From: an uncultured Leptolinea sp.
GTDB lineage: Bacteria > Chloroflexota > Anaerolineae > Anaerolineales > Anaerolineaceae
Assembly (NCBI GenBank): GCA_903828565.1
Contig: CAIKMQ010000032.1
Span: forward strand, 62,001-126,000
Reading direction: 5' to 3'
DNA: 64,000 nucleotides
In this document: in pieces, positions 1-10,180 of the stretch
Layout: every line of letters starts with the position of its first letter
Position numbering within the stretch: the stretch's first letter is position 1
The notes under the pieces: generated by a model
The model's database searches: none
What the model was told of the DNA's origin: nothing
Seen by the model: the letters and a program-made list of their open reading frames with translations, nothing else
Position numbers and translations under genes: made by a program

Positions 1-2517
1 ACTTCAGGAGCGCCTGAATACCATTCTGTAGCTGCGATTGCTTTATCATCTTGCCCATCCGTCAGGCTCAAAAATGATCAACACCGCTCGAGCGCATCGG
101 TAATTGATAAGCAGATCGATCTGATCAATACCCTCTACCAGCCAATCAACGATACAACTTATGCAATCAGGTATATTGCTTTACCCGATCCGCATTCCCC
201 CATGGGCGGAAAGATAAAGACTTGCATATTCTGCAAAGTAACGGATACCTCCTCCAGCCGAGTGGAGACACGTATCATTGATCAAATTGAGGAGTTGTTC
301 ATTCAGTTATGCAGCACTTTCCCGGATTATTACTGGTCCCCGGTGTGCACTGAAGAGGAATTTTCTTCTTTATGGAAACCCCTCGATTGGGATCAGGCCA
401 ATCTGATAGATATTCGGAGGAGAGAAGAAAGGATAAACCTGGACTTGCCCCGGTATGGCCGGAGTTTAGGTTTCGATATCCAAAACAAGAAAAAAGACGA
501 AAAGGCTGGCCGATCGGTATACTTTGTCCATCCATTCCTACCCCATCGGGGACAGTTAGAGCGTTTGCTTCTTGTTTTACTACTTGAACAAAAACTTATT
601 GTTTATACGATGCTATTAAAACCGGAGTACTTAACCCGAAATGAAGTTGATCTTTTCCAGAAGGAGATATCAATCAGTGAAGGGTTTAATACTGGGGAAC
701 AAGGGGCAAACTTGTTACGGGTACAGGAACATCGAGCTTACATGATTACGCAAGGCTTGGTCGAACAATCACTTAGTTTACAAGATGCGCCTTTTAAGGT
801 GACTGTCACACTGGCAGCCCAATCAAAAATCCCGCCATCTCTGGCAGAAGCAGCCGGCGTCGCGATCACAGGGCCGATAGGGGAAGGTGCAAACCCGCTT
901 TATTCCGAGAAGTCGTTTTTACAGATGGGTGGATATGATGTTGTTATTCCAGAAAATAATACAGAAACTTCTCTGGCTCGTAGTAATGCGGCATTTCTAT
1001 CTCAACATCCCTGGGGAAAAACGATAGCCAGTCAAGGTCTGGAAAGATTGAGATATCTCATGCCTGGTCAGGAAGCGGTCAATGCATTTCACTTTCCCGA
1101 AGATACCGGTGAGGGTATCCCCGGAATCGAGTTGCACTCACAGAGAAGCCGAAAACTACCAGTTGAATTAGGCCCAGCAGCAATAAATGGAATGGATGGA
1201 CTGCTACTAGGCGAAAATAATTACCTGGGAATTGCCCAAGATGTATATCTTCCAATGCAAGATAGATTTACTCACATGTACCTGGTGGGGCAAACAGGTA
1301 CCGGAAAATCCACGTTGATGAAGACTATGCTGTTATCCGATATCTATGCCGGTCATGGGTGCGCATTGATCGACCCGCATGGAGATTTATTTGAGGAAAT
1401 TATCAGTTATATTCCTGAAAATCGGATCGACGATGTAATGATCATCAATCCTGCGGATATGGAATATCCTGTCGGTTTGAATCTGATGGAAGTACAAAAT
1501 ACAGATGAGAAGCATTTCATTGTTCGGGAAATGCAAGCCATCATGAAACGAATGCTAGAGGATACATATGGTACGACAGCTAATGACTATACGGGTCCGT
1601 CTTTCTACCGGCATATGCAAATGAATATGCTTCTAGCAATGTCTGACTCAGATAACCCGGGAACTCTCCTACAATTTTATGAAATATTTCAAACCCCAGG
1701 CTATTGGAGAAGGTGGGAAGCAACAGCCGGGAGTATTCCAGAGTTAAAAACTTGGATGGATAATGTCTTAAGGGGTAATAATTATTTTACCCAATCATCT
1801 GATGGAAGGATCTCACTAGCTGATTATTATAGTAGCAAATTCACAGATTTTGTTTTTGATCCTTACCTAAGATATATTTTTGGGCAACGGCGGTCAACAA
1901 TCAATTTTGAAGAGGCTATGAACAATAAAAAGATCATACTTATCAATCTTGCTAAAGGATTGATAGGGGAAGCGAACTCGCGATTTTTGGGGTTGGTCTT
2001 AATGGCTAAAATTCAGGTAGCGGCTATGCGCCGGGCAAAAACACCAGTTGAAAAGAGAGAACCCTTCTTCATTTTTGTTGATGAATTCCAGAATCTGGCA
2101 ACAGAGAACTTTACTGTTTTACTTTCAGAAGCAAGGAAATATAAAATTGGATTGATACTAGCGAATCAATTCATGTCACAAATTAAAGATCAACGAATCA
2201 CGGATAGTATTCTGGGAAATGTTGGCGCCCTGCTAACATTCCGGTTGGGTCATTCAGATGCTGGCATAATGGAATCTCAGTTCTTGCCTTACTTTGATGC
2301 AGTAGATCTAGTAAACTTACCGAACTGGCATTGCGCTGCCAGATTAACCCATCAAGGGAAGGGATTGTTGCCATTTACCATCCGGACTACGTTACCAGCG
2401 ATTCAGGCAAATGAGCAAATCTCTCGAAAAATAATAGAGCGATCAAGGGAACGCTATGGAAAAGCAAAAAGCATTGTTACCCAGGATATTGCATACGATC
2501 AGAAATTGCCTAAGTGA
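1..2517 (+). CDS. VirD4/TraG-like type IV secretion coupling ATPase, 5' truncated by window edge
   Basis: Walker A GQTGTGKST, Walker B-like FIFVDEFQN, IDPHGDLFE motif. Frame 1 has no stop from base 1 to the ATG at 202, so the track start at 202 is internal. Confidence 0.8.
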   Translation, partial: TSGAPEYHSVAAIALSSCPSVRLKNDQHRSSASVIDKQIDLINTLYQPINDTTYAIRYIALPDPHSPMGGKIKTCIFCKVTDTSSSRVETRIIDQIEELFIQLCSTFPDYYWSPVCTEEEFSSLWKPLDWDQANLIDIRRREERINLDLPRYGRSLGFDIQNKKKDEKAGRSVYFVHPFLPHRGQLERLLLVLLLEQKLIVYTMLLKPEYLTRNEVDLFQKEISISEGFNTGEQGANLLRVQEHRAYMITQGLVEQSLSLQDAPFKVTVTLAAQSKIPPSLAEAAGVAITGPIGEGANPLYSEKSFLQMGGYDVVIPENNTETSLARSNAAFLSQHPWGKTIASQGLERLRYLMPGQEAVNAFHFPEDTGEGIPGIELHSQRSRKLPVELGPAAINGMDGLLLGENNYLGIAQDVYLPMQDRFTHMYLVGQTGTGKSTLMKTMLLSDIYAGHGCALIDPHGDLFEEIISYIPENRIDDVMIINPADMEYPVGLNLMEVQNTDEKHFIVREMQAIMKRMLEDTYGTTANDYTGPSFYRHMQMNMLLAMSDSDNPGTLLQFYEIFQTPGYWRRWEATAGSIPELKTWMDNVLRGNNYFTQSSDGRISLADYYSSKFTDFVFDPYLRYIFGQRRSTINFEEAMNNKKIILINLAKGLIGEANSRFLGLVLMAKIQVAAMRRAKTPVEKREPFFIFVDEFQNLATENFTVLLSEARKYKIGLILANQFMSQIKDQRITDSILGNVGALLTFRLGHSDAGIMESQFLPYFDAVDLVNLPNWHCAARLTHQGKGLLPFTIRTTLPAIQANEQISRKIIERSRERYGKAKSIVTQDIAYDQKLPK

Positions 2518-2671
2518 TTGGCTGTAGAGAAGTATAAACACATCTAGCCACCTGGGTGGGATAATTTAGGATAAGATTATGCTAGGTGACTTGAGAGGTA
2601 AAGAACCACAAAAGAACATGTGGCAATCAAGTAATAATCAGTATTATGGATACAATAAGGAGGATTACGAT

Positions 2672-2821
2672 ATGGCACAAAAATGGTTCTGGTGCAAGCA
2701 CTGCTGGAAGGACACCATTTTCGAATGGATTTATAAGTCACATGGTTTGATGGGTGGACATAACGACTGGCATTGCACGAATTGTGGGGGACATGATTAC
2801 GATATAGCCAGAAATCATTGA
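2672..2821 (+). CDS. Small zinc-ribbon-like protein (49 aa)
   Basis: Two CxxC pairs (CKHC, CTNC). AAGGAGG at 2657-2663 points to the ATG at 2672 rather than the track start 2579. Confidence 0.6.
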   Translation: MAQKWFWCKHCWKDTIFEWIYKSHGLMGGHNDWHCTNCGGHDYDIARNH

Positions 2822-2826
2822 TCTAT

Positions 2827-2852
2827 AAAACCAGCCGGAGGATTCTTCGGCT
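2827..2852 (-). terminator. Candidate intrinsic terminator for the minus-strand zinc protein
   Basis: Stem AGCCGGAG/CTTCGGCT (one G-U), loop GATT; minus-strand reading is followed by GGTTTTAT. Confidence 0.45.
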
Positions 2853-2859
2853 GCATTGA

Positions 2860-3156
2860 TTACGGGTATAGGGTTTCCAGGTAGGGTTCGTAGTAACAGC
2901 GGCAGCCTTCCGCATGGGAGCAGCCGGGGTGCGGAAGATGCGGGACATGATCCTTTTCATAGGTGCCCTGCTTGGAGTGGCACTCCGGGCATGAATCCTG
3001 GTAGACGCTCACACGGATCATTTTGACCCGCGGATTGTCCTTTAGTTCTTTCAATGCGACAGACGTATTGGAATAATCGCGCAGATCGCTCTGGCAGCCT
3101 GAACAAAAGATAGCATGGTCGGGTGACTGGGTGTAACAACGGGAACAGGTTTGCAC
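2860..3156 (-). CDS. Double zinc-ribbon hypothetical protein
   Basis: CxxC...CxxC N-terminal ribbon plus CPEC...PHPGCSHAEGCRC C-terminal cysteine cluster. Confidence 0.65.
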   Translation of the reverse strand: MQTCSRCYTQSPDHAIFCSGCQSDLRDYSNTSVALKELKDNPRVKMIRVSVYQDSCPECHSKQGTYEKDHVPHLPHPGCSHAEGCRCYYEPYLETLYP

Positions 3157-3232
3157 GGTATTCTCCCAAAAGAGACTGATGAAGCCGAATTTCAGTTATT
3201 CTACCTTATATATGAAAAATCCCCAACCCATC

Positions 3233-3625
3233 TCAGAATCTTGATATTTTCAGACTTGCCAACCAGTTTTCTGCAGCGGCTCGATCTGTAAAGATGCGAA
3301 AAGCATTACCCCGATTGGTTTCAAGCACGAATTCGTAAAACTTACCGGTTGGGAGCTCTTCAGTTGGGCAGATCAGGGCAGCCGGCACCCGGTACATAGA
3401 TAACTTCAGCAGAATCTCACCGGCTAATCGGGTGGATAGTTGGAAAAAATCCGACGTAAAACTACCCTTCTCGAATAAGATCCGATCGCATATAAATTCG
3501 CTACAAGCAGATACGACATCAAGCAATTGGGTTTCGCTGCCAATTGCTTGGATGCCCGGTGATACCAGCAAGATAGCTGACGATTGATGGTCGATTCTTG
3601 AGTATTTCATATTCTCGTATTCCAT
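3233..3625 (-). CDS. DUF4180-like protein
   Basis: Recognisable pattern ILFEKGSFTSDFFQLSTRLAGEILLKLSMYRVPAALI ... ETNRGNAFRIFTDRAAAENWL. Confidence 0.65.
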   Translation of the reverse strand: MEYENMKYSRIDHQSSAILLVSPGIQAIGSETQLLDVVSACSEFICDRILFEKGSFTSDFFQLSTRLAGEILLKLSMYRVPAALICPTEELPTGKFYEFVLETNRGNAFRIFTDRAAAENWLASLKISRF

Positions 3626-3635
3626 CTTCCGGTGG

Positions 3636-3665
3636 TTGTTATCGGACTGTTGGAGTTGTTATAAT
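3636..3665 (+). promoter_or_regulatory. Candidate sigma70-type promoter for DUF3048 lipoprotein
   Basis: TTGTTA (3636-3641), 18 nt spacer, TATAAT (3660-3665), 24 nt before ATG 3690. Confidence 0.5.
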
Positions 3666-3689
3666 CTGATTATACCGAATGGAGCATAA

Positions 3690-4835
3690 ATGCGAAGAAT
3701 CATTGTGACATTACTTCTCATCACCCTGGCAGGTTGTACATATCGATCGCCCTCAGTCGTGGAGGATATTCCGCTTTCAACTCAGACTGCTGATCAGACA
3801 GAGAATGTTACCGGGAGGAGCATTTCAACGGATGAACCAGGCGCATCCGCCACAACAACCACCGAAATAAACATCCTGCCTTCACTGACCATCGAACCTA
3901 CCGCAACATTCACACCTGCGGTAGTGGTTAATGAGATCAACCCCCTTACAGGGTTACCAGCTGATAACCCGGCTTTGTTGACATACGCACCTGCTTTAGT
4001 ATCCGTATCTAATTTCCCGATTTCAGTCAGGCCCCAGAGCGGACTTTCATTTGCTCCCCATGTATATGAGTTGGCTATCGGTGATGGTGAAACCCGCTTC
4101 CTGGCAGTGTTTTACGGGAATTATGGGCCGCAGGACGCGCAGGCCGTGCGACTGGGATCCATCCGATCCGGGCGATTACCCTTCGAAGAGCTTCGCACTA
4201 TGTATGACGGGTTCATCATTATGGCTGGGGCTGCTCCGGAAGTTTACTCCCAGCTCACTGCCACAACCTTTCAAGATAAGCTGAGTTTTAGCATTATTCA
4301 GGATCTGGCTGAGGAGCGGACAGCGCATAAAGGTCTACCAGAATTTGGCCCAATGACATTTGATCCTGCGATCCAACCACAGGGCGTGGAGGGTGAAGCA
4401 CTGGAGATTCAATGGAATTACCTGAACAGGGTCCGTTGGACATACGATCCGGCTAAGGGATGTTACCTGAGAGAGCAAGATCACGCGGATGGATCCGGTA
4501 AATTTTACCCGGCAACAGATAAGTTGACCGGTGAACAGTTATGCTTTGAGAATGTAGTGATGCTGGCAGCTGAGCACGATTACGTTGAAAAGTACATCAT
4601 TGAGATGAACCTGCTGTATGTGATCAGAGAACCGGCAGTATTCTTCAGGGATGGGCAGGCTTACAGGGTCAATTGGACGAGCCTGTCACCCCCGGGACCT
4701 ATCCGCTTCATGTATGAGGATGGCTCGGCTTTTGCGTATAAACCAGGGCAGGTGTTCTATGAGATTATCGATTCCATCTATGAGGTACAACAAAAAGAGG
4801 ATGGAACTTGGTTTGTTCGGTTCATCAATCCGTGA
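3690..4835 (+). CDS. DUF3048 domain lipoprotein (YerB-like)
   Basis: Lipobox LAGC near N-terminus; NPLTGLPADNPALLTYAPALVSVSN... and GETRFLAVFYG motifs. Confidence 0.8.
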   Translation: MRRIIVTLLLITLAGCTYRSPSVVEDIPLSTQTADQTENVTGRSISTDEPGASATTTTEINILPSLTIEPTATFTPAVVVNEINPLTGLPADNPALLTYAPALVSVSNFPISVRPQSGLSFAPHVYELAIGDGETRFLAVFYGNYGPQDAQAVRLGSIRSGRLPFEELRTMYDGFIIMAGAAPEVYSQLTATTFQDKLSFSIIQDLAEERTAHKGLPEFGPMTFDPAIQPQGVEGEALEIQWNYLNRVRWTYDPAKGCYLREQDHADGSGKFYPATDKLTGEQLCFENVVMLAAEHDYVEKYIIEMNLLYVIREPAVFFRDGQAYRVNWTSLSPPGPIRFMYEDGSAFAYKPGQVFYEIIDSIYEVQQKEDGTWFVRFINP

Positions 4836-4858
4836 TACCGGATGTTCGGGTACAATGG

Positions 4859-4886
4859 GATGGTTGGCTCGCCAACCATCTTTTTT
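4859..4886 (+). terminator. Intrinsic terminator
   Basis: GATGGTTGGC-TC-GCCAACCATC followed immediately by TTTTTT. Confidence 0.85.
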
Positions 4887-4902
4887 AATAATGGGACTCT
4901 CA

Positions 4903-6579
4903 ATGAACGATAAGCAGGTAATCTTTTCTATGGTGCGGGTGGGGCGTGTCTTTCCGCCCGGGAATAAACAGGTGTTGCGTGATATTTCTCTGGGTTTTTA
5001 TTTTGGCGCGAAGATCGGTGTTCTTGGTTTGAATGGAGCCGGAAAAAGCACGCTCCTCAAGATCATTGCAGGGATGGATGACGGTTATACTGGAGAGGTG
5101 GTGTTTTCACCCGGTTATAGTGTAGGGTTGCTAGAACAGGAACCACATTTAGATGACTTGAAAACGGTACAGCAAGTGGTGGAAGAAGCAGTTCAGCCTC
5201 TGGTGGATATGCTGAAAAGATATGACCAGGTCAATGAAAAATTCAGTGAACCGGATGCAGATTTTGATGAGCTACTGATAGAGCAGGCAAAATTGCAGGA
5301 TGAGCTGGACCGGCGGGATGCATGGACATTGAGCAACCGCCTGGATCTGGCAATGGATGCCTTACGCTGTCCGCCGGGTGGTACGCCGGTAAAAAACCTT
5401 TCAGGCGGAGAACGGAGGCGTGTTGCCCTAACGCGGCTATTGTTGACCGAACCGGACATTTTATTGTTGGATGAACCAACCAATCACCTGGATGCTGAAT
5501 CGGTTGCCTGGTTGGAGAAGCACCTTCAGCAGTATCGCGGTACTGTCATTGCCGTAACACATGACCGTTATTTCCTCGACAATGTAGCGGGTTGGATATT
5601 GGAATTGGATCGAGGATATGGCATCCCCTGGCAGGGTAATTATTCATCCTGGCTTGAGCAGAAACAGGAACGTATCCGGCAGGAAGAGCGGGGTGAGAGC
5701 AAGCGCTTGAAGACTCTTGAACGAGAGTTGGAGTGGATCCGGATGTCGCCGCGCGCCAGGCAATCCAAGGGAAAAGCGCGATACACAGCATATGAGGATC
5801 TGCTGACACAGGAAACCGAAAAAAGGCGGGAAGAACTCGAGATCTATGTTCCACCGGGTCCACGACTGGGTGATAAAGTACTAGTCTTCAAGGATGTAAG
5901 CAAAGCTTACGGAGATCGCCTGCTGCTTGAACATGTATACCTGGATATTCCGCACGGCAGTATCGTTGGGGTGATCGGCCCGAATGGCGCCGGAAAAACG
6001 ACTCTGCTGAGGTTGATCACCGGGCAAGAAAACCCGGATTCAGGGAGTATTGAAAAAGGTGAGTCGGTTAAACTAACATACTTGGACCAAAGCCGCGCAG
6101 CGCTTGATCCAGAGAATACCGTGTGGAAGGAGATTAGCGGAGGTGAGGACACTCTTGACCTTGGCGGCATTAAAAGAAATTCCCGGGCTTATGTCAGCGC
6201 TTTTAATTTTCAGAATGCTGATCAGCAGAAGCAGGTGGGTGTTCTTTCCGGCGGTGAACGCAATCGGGTTCACCTGGCAAAAATGCTGCGAAATCAGGGT
6301 AATGTAATCCTCTTGGACGAACCGACGAATGATCTGGATGTGAATACTTTGCGGGCATTGGAAGAAGCCCTGGAAGCGTATGCCGGCTGCGCCATTGTGG
6401 TCAGCCATGACCGCTGGTTCCTGGACAGGATCTGTACACATATTTTGGCTTTCGAAGGGGAGAGCCAGGTTTGGTGGCAACCGGGCAACTGGACAGATTA
6501 CGAGGTTGACAGGAAGAAACGCCTGGGTATCGCCGCGGAAACACCACACCGGGTGAAATACCGCAGCCTGACGCGATAA
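4903..6579 (+). CDS. ettA: ABC-F ATPase, EttA (energy-dependent translational throttle)
   Basis: Two ABC domains with GLNGAGKST / GPNGAGKTT and LSGGER signatures; EttA-like length. The track start 4651 lies inside the preceding CDS and upstream of the terminator. Confidence 0.88.
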   Translation: MNDKQVIFSMVRVGRVFPPGNKQVLRDISLGFYFGAKIGVLGLNGAGKSTLLKIIAGMDDGYTGEVVFSPGYSVGLLEQEPHLDDLKTVQQVVEEAVQPLVDMLKRYDQVNEKFSEPDADFDELLIEQAKLQDELDRRDAWTLSNRLDLAMDALRCPPGGTPVKNLSGGERRRVALTRLLLTEPDILLLDEPTNHLDAESVAWLEKHLQQYRGTVIAVTHDRYFLDNVAGWILELDRGYGIPWQGNYSSWLEQKQERIRQEERGESKRLKTLERELEWIRMSPRARQSKGKARYTAYEDLLTQETEKRREELEIYVPPGPRLGDKVLVFKDVSKAYGDRLLLEHVYLDIPHGSIVGVIGPNGAGKTTLLRLITGQENPDSGSIEKGESVKLTYLDQSRAALDPENTVWKEISGGEDTLDLGGIKRNSRAYVSAFNFQNADQQKQVGVLSGGERNRVHLAKMLRNQGNVILLDEPTNDLDVNTLRALEEALEAYAGCAIVVSHDRWFLDRICTHILAFEGESQVWWQPGNWTDYEVDRKKRLGIAAETPHRVKYRSLTR

Positions 6580-6608
6580 CGAATAGGATGCTTTTGCGCC
6601 CTGTGGCT

Positions 6609-7073
6609 TTATTTATCTGGAAGGATGGCTTTTACCGAAGAAACCACTTTCTTCAAATCAGCGGTATGTGTTTTTAGCGCATTGATATCACCGGCGACCA
6701 GCCCGGTTTCAACCGAATTTGATATTTTCTGCGCGTTTTGAGCAGTTGCCAGGAATTTATCTGCGAAGGTATTCAGATCCTTGAGGAACTGCTGCGTCTT
6801 CAGCGGAAGAATAGGTAACTTCTCGATGATGGGCAGGATACTATCCAGGATGGTATTGACCAAATTAGCATACTTCAAAACACTGGCAGAGAGAACGCCA
6901 ACAGTTTGGGCGAGGTTGATCCCTAGTTCTTGAACTGCATCCATGGTGGCCTTATTCTGATCGATCGTACGGGATACATCCTGAAGAGACTTGGTCAGTT
7001 GATCCGAAAATGGCGTAAAAGATTTAGAAGATCTTGCTGCAGGAACTACCCTGGCAGATGTGGATGTTGACAT
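6609..7073 (-). CDS. Hypothetical helical protein, possibly phasin/apolipophorin-like
   Basis: 154 aa of predicted amphipathic helix; SD AGGAGGT just upstream of the start. Confidence 0.55.
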   Translation of the reverse strand: MSTSTSARVVPAARSSKSFTPFSDQLTKSLQDVSRTIDQNKATMDAVQELGINLAQTVGVLSASVLKYANLVNTILDSILPIIEKLPILPLKTQQFLKDLNTFADKFLATAQNAQKISNSVETGLVAGDINALKTHTADLKKVVSSVKAILPDK

Positions 7074-7104
7074 AGATACCTCCTATAGTTCCATGAACCC
7101 GGAA

Positions 7105-9648
7105 TCAGCACTCGCTGAAGCCACAGGCATAACATTTACGGCAGCCTTCTTCGTTCACTACAGCCGCCTGCCCGCATTCGGGGCAGAGATCACCGATCTT
7201 CAGCATGATTTGCTCAACAGGCATGGGTACCAGGTCTACTTCAGTATATTCAACCTCCGAAGCCTGCCCGCGCTCATTCAGGTAATCATTCAGGGCTCTG
7301 GCAACTCCATCAGGCAAAGAACGAACCCGGTTGGGGCCAAACCCCAGTGACCTTCCCCCGCCGATACCAGCCAATTGTTCGTACACTTCTTTCAGGCGAT
7401 CAACAGCTTCCACAGGGGAAGCCAGGCGCAAGGTATAAGAGATCAACCTGCCAATCGCCTCGGAGACAGCGGCAGTATCAGAGCCGGCTTTGGCAGTATT
7501 GACAAATACTTCAAAGGGTTGAGAACCACCATTCTCGTTGATGGTAATAAAAGCTTTTCCAAGTGGTGTTTCAATGGAGTACGTTGACCCGTGAAGGGAA
7601 CGTGGACGTGGTTTCTTTGATTCCTGCCATAGATCTGGTTGCAGGGTAAGCTCAATGGAATTATTTTTCGAGCTGGCTGTGGAGGCTGTCTCAAGAACTT
7701 CTTTTTCACGGCTACCGGTCACATAGACGGTGATCCCTTTACATCCAAGTTTCCAAGCCAGGGTGTAAGCATGGGCAATATCATCTGGCGTGGATCCTGC
7801 GGGGAAATTAATGGTCTTGGAAAGGCTATTATCTACAAAACGTTGTAGTGATGCCTGCATATAAACATGTTCTTCCGCGGAGATATCTGCGCTCACCACA
7901 AAGACATCCCTGATATTTTCAGGCAGTTGTTCAATGTTCTGACAGGTGCCTTCACGCATCACCTGAGCGATCACATCCTGGCGGGCTTCACTGGTAAGGT
8001 CGCAGGATTGCAGCGCTTTTTCAAAAGCCGGGCTGGCATATGCCAGAGTCAGGTCATTCCCGTTGTCATTCACATGGCGGATATATGCCAAAGCAAACAC
8101 CGGCTCGCAACCATACCCTTCGCATCCGGCAACAGTAGCGATCGTACCCGTAGGTGCGATCGTTGTTTGAGCGGCATTGCGAATACCGGTGGAGCGGATG
8201 CCAGCGGTGATCATCTGCCAATCTAAAGCAGGTCGATCGAAATCTCGCGTGTACGGTGATAATGGAGCAGGCGCCTGCCAGGAAAAAGCTTCAGGATCAT
8301 AGATGCTTCCCTGAATGGCGGGAAAGGCTCCCCGGGAGCGGGCCAGTTCGATGCTGGTAGCCATACAGTGGTAGCGGATGAATTCCATTACTTGCGCGCC
8401 AAATTCCATGCCAACATCGCTGCCATAGCGGATATTGGCATGGTACATCAAATCTCCCAACCCCATGATACCCAGGCCAATACGCCGGGCATTATGAGCT
8501 GCCAGCTGTAATTGTGGTACTGCGGGTACATAGGCATTAGCTTCTACCACATCATCCAGGAAAATTGTGGCGCTAACAACGCTTTGCCGCAGGCTTTCCC
8601 AATCCACTGTTCCTTCCGGACCGCAATGTTCTGCCAGATTCACTGATCCCAGGCAGCAGTTTTCATACGGGCCCAGCCATTGCTCCCCGCAGGGATTCGT
8701 GGCTTCCAATGGGTAGAGGTGTGGAACGGGATTGGACTGGTTGGCAGCATCCAAAAAGAGCATACCGGGCTCGCCATTGTGGTGAGCCTGGATAACTATT
8801 TGCTTGAATAACTCTCGTGCCCGAACGGTTCTGTAGGTCTTCAGGGGAACGCCCAATTGCTTCAGCTTTTCAGTAGAACCTTTCTGTTTTTTATATCCCT
8901 CATGCCCTACGTCTGGGAAAACAAGGTTCCAATCCCCATCCGCTTCAACTGCCCGCATGAATTCATCCGTGATCCCGACCGAGATGTTAAAGTTCGTGAT
9001 CTGATTCTCATTGGTCTTGCAATTGACAAAATCCTCAATATCCGGATGATCCACCCGAAGGACAGCCATATTGGCTCCGCGACGGGTACCACCCTGGGCG
9101 ATCTCGCCAAAAGCGTGATCATAAACACGCAGGAAACCGACCGGGCCGGTTGCCTGACCGGCGGAGCTTTTTACCAGCGCACCTTTTGGGCGTAACCGTG
9201 AGAAAGAAAATCCATTTCCACCCCCGGTCTGTTGGATGAGGGCAGCATCACGCAGTGTTTGGAAAATGCCATCAGTGGCTTTTCCCATGTCATCACTGAT
9301 GGGGAGCACAAAACAGGCAGCCAGCTGTCCGAGAGGTGTGCCAGCGCCGGTGAATGTAGGTGAGTTAGGAAAGAACTTCTTGCTCGTCAATAATCGGAAA
9401 AATTCCACCGCCCGGAGTTCAATATCTCCGTTCCAGGCGGATTCTACTTTGGCAACATGATAGGCAATACGCCAGAACATTTCTTCTACAGATTCAACCG
9501 GGCTGCCATCTGCTCCTCTTCGAACATAGCGTTTCACCAATACCTGGCGGGCATTCTCCGAGAAGTTCACCTCAGGTACCTCAAGCGGCATGGGTGGGGT
9601 CGGTAACAAACCGTTTTGGGTGATCGTGGAATCCTTATCTGTGCTCAT
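7105..9648 (-). CDS. nrdJ: Adenosylcobalamin-dependent (class II) ribonucleotide reductase
   Basis: [47 protein letters not shown]-terminal CPECG...CYACGFSEC. Confidence 0.95.
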   Translation of the reverse strand: MSTDKDSTITQNGLLPTPPMPLEVPEVNFSENARQVLVKRYVRRGADGSPVESVEEMFWRIAYHVAKVESAWNGDIELRAVEFFRLLTSKKFFPNSPTFTGAGTPLGQLAACFVLPISDDMGKATDGIFQTLRDAALIQQTGGGNGFSFSRLRPKGALVKSSAGQATGPVGFLRVYDHAFGEIAQGGTRRGANMAVLRVDHPDIEDFVNCKTNENQITNFNISVGITDEFMRAVEADGDWNLVFPDVGHEGYKKQKGSTEKLKQLGVPLKTYRTVRARELFKQIVIQAHHNGEPGMLFLDAANQSNPVPHLYPLEATNPCGEQWLGPYENCCLGSVNLAEHCGPEGTVDWESLRQSVVSATIFLDDVVEANAYVPAVPQLQLAAHNARRIGLGIMGLGDLMYHANIRYGSDVGMEFGAQVMEFIRYHCMATSIELARSRGAFPAIQGSIYDPEAFSWQAPAPLSPYTRDFDRPALDWQMITAGIRSTGIRNAAQTTIAPTGTIATVAGCEGYGCEPVFALAYIRHVNDNGNDLTLAYASPAFEKALQSCDLTSEARQDVIAQVMREGTCQNIEQLPENIRDVFVVSADISAEEHVYMQASLQRFVDNSLSKTINFPAGSTPDDIAHAYTLAWKLGCKGITVYVTGSREKEVLETASTASSKNNSIELTLQPDLWQESKKPRPRSLHGSTYSIETPLGKAFITINENGGSQPFEVFVNTAKAGSDTAAVSEAIGRLISYTLRLASPVEAVDRLKEVYEQLAGIGGGRSLGFGPNRVRSLPDGVARALNDYLNERGQASEVEYTEVDLVPMPVEQIMLKIGDLCPECGQAAVVNEEGCRKCYACGFSEC

Positions 9649-10100
9649 TCTGTTCCTTCCAATAATTCATCAATCTCATCGCGAATGGCTCGTAAATCTC
9701 CCAGTTTCAGATAGACTGAGGCATAGCGGATGTAGGCGATCAAATCCAGTTGTTTCAGTCGATTGATGACGCGGTCCCCGATGACCCTTGAAGGTACCTC
9801 GGGTTTACCCAAGTTCTCAAGATAGCTCTCCACCTCGCCTGCGATATGGTCCATATCATCAGCGGAAACTGGTCGTTTCGCGCAGGCGATCTTAATCCCT
9901 CTCAACAACTTCTCCCGATTGAATTCTTCCCGGCTGCCATCTTGCTTAATGATCAGCGGGATGGAATCCAAAGCCCGTTCAAGGGTGGAAAAACGTAGGT
10001 GGCAACTATCACATTCACGCCGGCGGCGTACTTCACCACGAGCGTCGTGAGAAGTATCCAAAACCCGGGATTCAGCATAACCGCAAAATGGACAACGCAC
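9645..10100 (-). CDS. nrdR: Transcriptional repressor NrdR (GTG start)
   Basis: [42 protein letters not shown] zinc ribbon plus ATP-cone. Confidence 0.97.
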   Translation of the reverse strand: MRCPFCGYAESRVLDTSHDARGEVRRRRECDSCHLRFSTLERALDSIPLIIKQDGSREEFNREKLLRGIKIACAKRPVSADDMDHIAGEVESYLENLGKPEVPSRVIGDRVINRLKQLDLIAYIRYASVYLKLGDLRAIRDEIDELLEGTE

Positions 10101-10120
10101 GGTTTTCTCCTGTTACCTGT

Positions 10121-10140
10121 TACCCCTATATATAGGGGTA
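10121..10140. promoter_or_regulatory. NrdR box 1
   Basis: Perfect 20-nt palindrome TACCCCTATATATAGGGGTA, 21 nt upstream of nrdR. Confidence 0.85.
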
Positions 10141-10152
10141 GTAATACTGAAC

Positions 10153-10168
10153 CCCCTTTATATAGGCA
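10153..10168. promoter_or_regulatory. NrdR box 2
   Basis: CCCCTTTATATAGGCA, 13/16 identical to box 1 core; centres 30 bp apart. Confidence 0.8.
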
Positions 10169-10180
10169 TCGTTAGAATTC

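Noticed and set aside
4651-4902. 84-residue N-terminal extension of the EttA ORF
   Set aside because: Lies inside the DUF3048 CDS and crosses a strong terminator; ABC homology starts after 4903.
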